Source of the DNA: Valencia hispanica
Lineage: Eukaryota > Chordata > Actinopteri > Cyprinodontiformes > Valenciidae
NCBI GenBank assembly: GCA_963556495.2
Contig: OY747710.1
Span: 36,787,000 to 36,850,999, forward strand
Length of the DNA: 64,000 bases
Direction: 5' to 3'
The notes under the pieces are model-generated. The model saw nothing but the letters and a program-made list of their open reading frames with translations, was not told where the DNA came from and did no database searches. Shown here in pieces: positions 61,691 to 64,000 of the stretch; positions within the stretch are counted from its first letter, which is position 1, and each line of letters begins with the position of its first letter. A program made the translations under genes and the position numbers.

Positions 61691-62238
61691 TTAAAGCTAC
61701 ATTGTGTATTTTTCTAAGTTAATTCTTAGCAAAAACCTCTTTGTTCTTTCAAAAATATGTGCTCATAGATGTGTAATTCGTTCCACCTACTAATGAAAGT
61801 ATTATCGTAAGTGTAGAATCTGCTATTCAGAATACATACTAGCGAGTCGCTCGAATGGGTGAATCCATGTTGAGCCTCCATCTTTGAAAAACATTCGCCA
61901 ACGAGGGACATTCCTGGAAATTCTAGCTCCGCCTTTCGCGCTTTGGCTACACTCGGTTGCACCGTGATGAATGCCAGAGAGAGATTGTCTACTCGCGACG
62001 CGGCAGACGTCTGACTATATAACTAAATGCAATGTAGTTTTCTAAAGTAACCTCATCACTGGAAGGAACACTGGACGAAGTCGTAGTACTGGAAGCCATG
62101 TTAACCTTGGCGTGAAACGGCAACCGTAGGAGTTAAAACGCACTCGGAATGGGGTGGTGGGAGGTGGGGCTAGAATGTAATATTCAGCTGGTTGTTTCAC
62201 CGCTAGATGGGAGCAGATCTTACACAATGTAGCTTTAA
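61691..62238. mobile_element. TTAA-flanked MITE with perfect inverted ends
   Basis: The 548-bp element starts TTAAAGCTACATTGTGTA and ends with its exact reverse complement, an 18-bp perfect palindromic pair that includes the TTAA target duplications. This is a piggyBac-type non-autonomous element. The interior has no transposase. Just inside the right end is CCGCTAGATGGGAGCAG, which resembles a CTCF core with one mismatch. Confidence 0.85.
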
Positions 62239-62636
62239 ATGTAATGAGTTTAAGAGATGCTATAGGAAGGACAATGACTAAAATGTGTTGCAGATCTGGG
62301 GTCTCATTTATAAAACTTTACATAGACTTTACTAAAACAAAAAAACAAAAATTACTCTCCCTAGAAATGTGCTAACGTGATTTTGGATAATATCCCACCC
62401 ACTACACACCCACTTATTATCATAAACGGTCAATACAAAGTGTTTAGTGAATATTCTGCATAGACTTAAAGATCTCATGACACGAAGCTGATTTAATGTA
62501 AATGTATCATGACATAATGCATCTTGTCAAAGTATGTGGTTGTGTAAATTTATGATCCGAACAGACTTGATTTTACGCGATAATTAGAGTTTGAAAAATA
62601 TTAGCTTAATCGCGGCTTCAAAGCTACGTCTCCATG

Positions 62637-62644
62637 TGACGTCA
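62637..62644. promoter_or_regulatory. CRE palindrome TGACGTCA (first)
   Basis: A perfect CREB/ATF consensus lies 52 bp before the start codon of the small plus-strand frame at 62697. A second identical octamer occurs at 62881-62888. Confidence 0.45.
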
Positions 62645-62696
62645 GCGACAGAACCGCTCAGGCTGGACAGTCGGAAAACTACCGCCGTCAGGCCTG

Positions 62697-62904
62697 ATGG
62701 AGGCGCTCATATTTGAAGGCTCGGAAGATTCTTCCTCCAGTTTTAGCCTTGAGATGGTTTTTGAGGTGGAAAATGCAGCCGGTTCTGGTGCTTCTAGAGG
62801 CATAGAACCGTACAGGTACGAGCCGTACACAAGGACTGAGATGGGAGAAGAAAGCGGGTCAGAGAAGCTAGCGGGAGAAGTGACGTCAGGGAAACACAGG
62901 TTGG
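62697..62904 (+). CDS. Possible first exon of a transposon-derived or P2X7-tail-like gene
   Basis: The frame starts MEALIFEGSEDSSSSFSLEM and continues to GIEPYRYEPYTRTEMGEESG. The word EPYxYEP after an acidic Ser-rich leader resembles the N termini of fish multi-copy proteins carrying the P2X7 C-terminal zinc domain, but that similarity is from memory and short. A donor-like G|GTAAGG follows near 62903-62909. No second exon is seen within the next 1 kb. Two CRE octamers and a CpG-rich leader fit a promoter. It may equally be a dead fragment. Confidence 0.3.
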
Positions 62905-64000
62905 TAAGGATTAGAAATAACTTAATCGTGGCTTCTTTTTTTATAATTAACAAAATGATATAAATGAGCAAAATAATATTAACGTGTAGTGATTTTAGTA
63001 GTGACCTGAAAAATAAACATTAGCCTACATAATGTAAATACGGTAAATCAGTTTTAAAACTAAAAAAAATTTACTAATCCAGACGTACTTATTTATAAGG
63101 TCTGAGACTGATAGCCTATCGAAAATATAAAATCATATTGTAGGCAAACATTCAAGCCAAACAACAAAGCAAGTAGCCTAAGACTTACTTCATTACAATT
63201 CTTATTTATGATTATCATACCAAATTAGTTTCAGGTGAAACACGTTATTTAATTTCTTTGTCAGACTCACTAAATAGAGTTTGAATTATTCATAATTATA
63301 GCAAAACTGCTTTGAATATGTACCTATCTCTTCTGGACAATGGCATCAGTTTGTTTTTAAAACTTCTGGGGACAATTATTTATTCATATAGCCTGTATGC
63401 GCAGTAATAAAACGCGTTCCCTTTACAACCATTGCCGTTGTTCTGTGCGGGGAAACTTTAACAGTTCAGAGTCCTACAATGGGGAGGGTGGAATATTCCA
63501 AAGCAATAAAAGATAAATTATTAATTCTACTATGATTTATATTTAATCAGGGATCCCGTTATTTTCTGTCTTTAACAGTTTTTTTTTAATTTTGAAAAAA
63601 ATCTGAAACATTCAATATTATTTAATTCTTCATTGATTTTAGTCAATATTCAGCCCGAACAATCTGAACAAAGAATCTCCATCGTGCCATCACACATGGA
63701 GCAGATGAAAACATTTACTAAATATGAACATTTTACCTGCAGTCTCACAACTTTCTCATGGTCTATAGACGTGAATTGTGCACCTTGTGCGTTAAGGAGG
63801 CTGAATCCCTCCGCTCGCACTTTGCAGACTGGAATAACAAGAGCCACTTCTTTCTCAACTTTCTTATTGCCTCAGCAGGATGAAATAGTGTTGCATTGAG
63901 TACGGTGTCCAGGTCTGATGATGATGATGATGCTCAGATGCTCTCATAAGAATCTTTTTTGATTGATTCAGTTTCCTAAACTCTGTGCGTAAAGTAGAAA

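Larger units (their letters stand above)
56505..64000 (-). other. ext1: ext1 intron 1 (partial, continues right of window)
   Basis: No sequence resembling the cytoplasmic tail and membrane anchor (MQAKKRYF...) of EXT1 occurs here, so exon 1 lies beyond the window, in keeping with the very long first intron of vertebrate EXT1. 56.6-58.2, 59.1-61.0 and 63.0-64.0 kb show nothing I recognise. Confidence 0.75.

Overview
The window is nuclear DNA from a ray-finned fish, most likely a teleost. It is AT-rich, its genes are split by spliced introns, and it is seeded with the Tc1-like, hAT-like and TTAA-flanked DNA transposons typical of teleosts. It is not prokaryotic: I see no operon, CRISPR array, phage or plasmid feature. 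I found no previously undescribed biological system; the best leads concern cohesin biology and transposon effects on splicing.

Three conserved vertebrate genes lie in tandem on the minus strand. Coding exons 2-11 of ext1 (heparan sulfate co-polymerase) run from 56.5 to 41.5 kb, and exon 1 is beyond the right edge. The complete rad21 gene (cohesin kleisin, 13 coding exons, 636 residues) runs from about 31.1 to 20.1 kb. The first two coding exons of eif3h (translation factor eIF3 subunit h) lie at 19.2 and 9.4 kb, and the remaining exons are beyond the left edge. Exon borders were set by reading the reverse strand, matching conserved protein segments, and requiring AG/GT splice sites with continuous phase. 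The phases close for all of rad21 and for ext1 exons 2-11.

Region by region: 1-9.4 kb is eif3h intron 2, with a strong CTCF-like motif at 6.42 kb. 9.5-19.1 kb is eif3h intron 1, with a 119-bp TA microsatellite and a decayed Tc1-like element. 19.2-20.1 kb is the short eif3h-rad21 spacer. 20.1-31.15 kb is rad21, with two copies of one inverted-repeat element in its introns. 31.15-39.2 kb is intergenic and holds a three-layer nest of transposons whose youngest member still encodes an uninterrupted 330-codon transposase. 39.2-56.5 kb is ext1 with its probable long 3' UTR and several insertions. 56.5-64 kb is ext1 intron 1, with hAT-like and TTAA-flanked elements and one possible transposon-derived exon.

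The human order is EIF3H-UTP23-RAD21-AARD-SLC30A8-MED30-EXT1. Here eif3h, rad21 and ext1 are consecutive, which suggests a thinned-out copy of the block, perhaps one ohnolog from the teleost genome duplication. The genes act in separate processes (translation initiation, chromosome cohesion, heparan sulfate synthesis), so their proximity is ancestral synteny rather than a functional unit.
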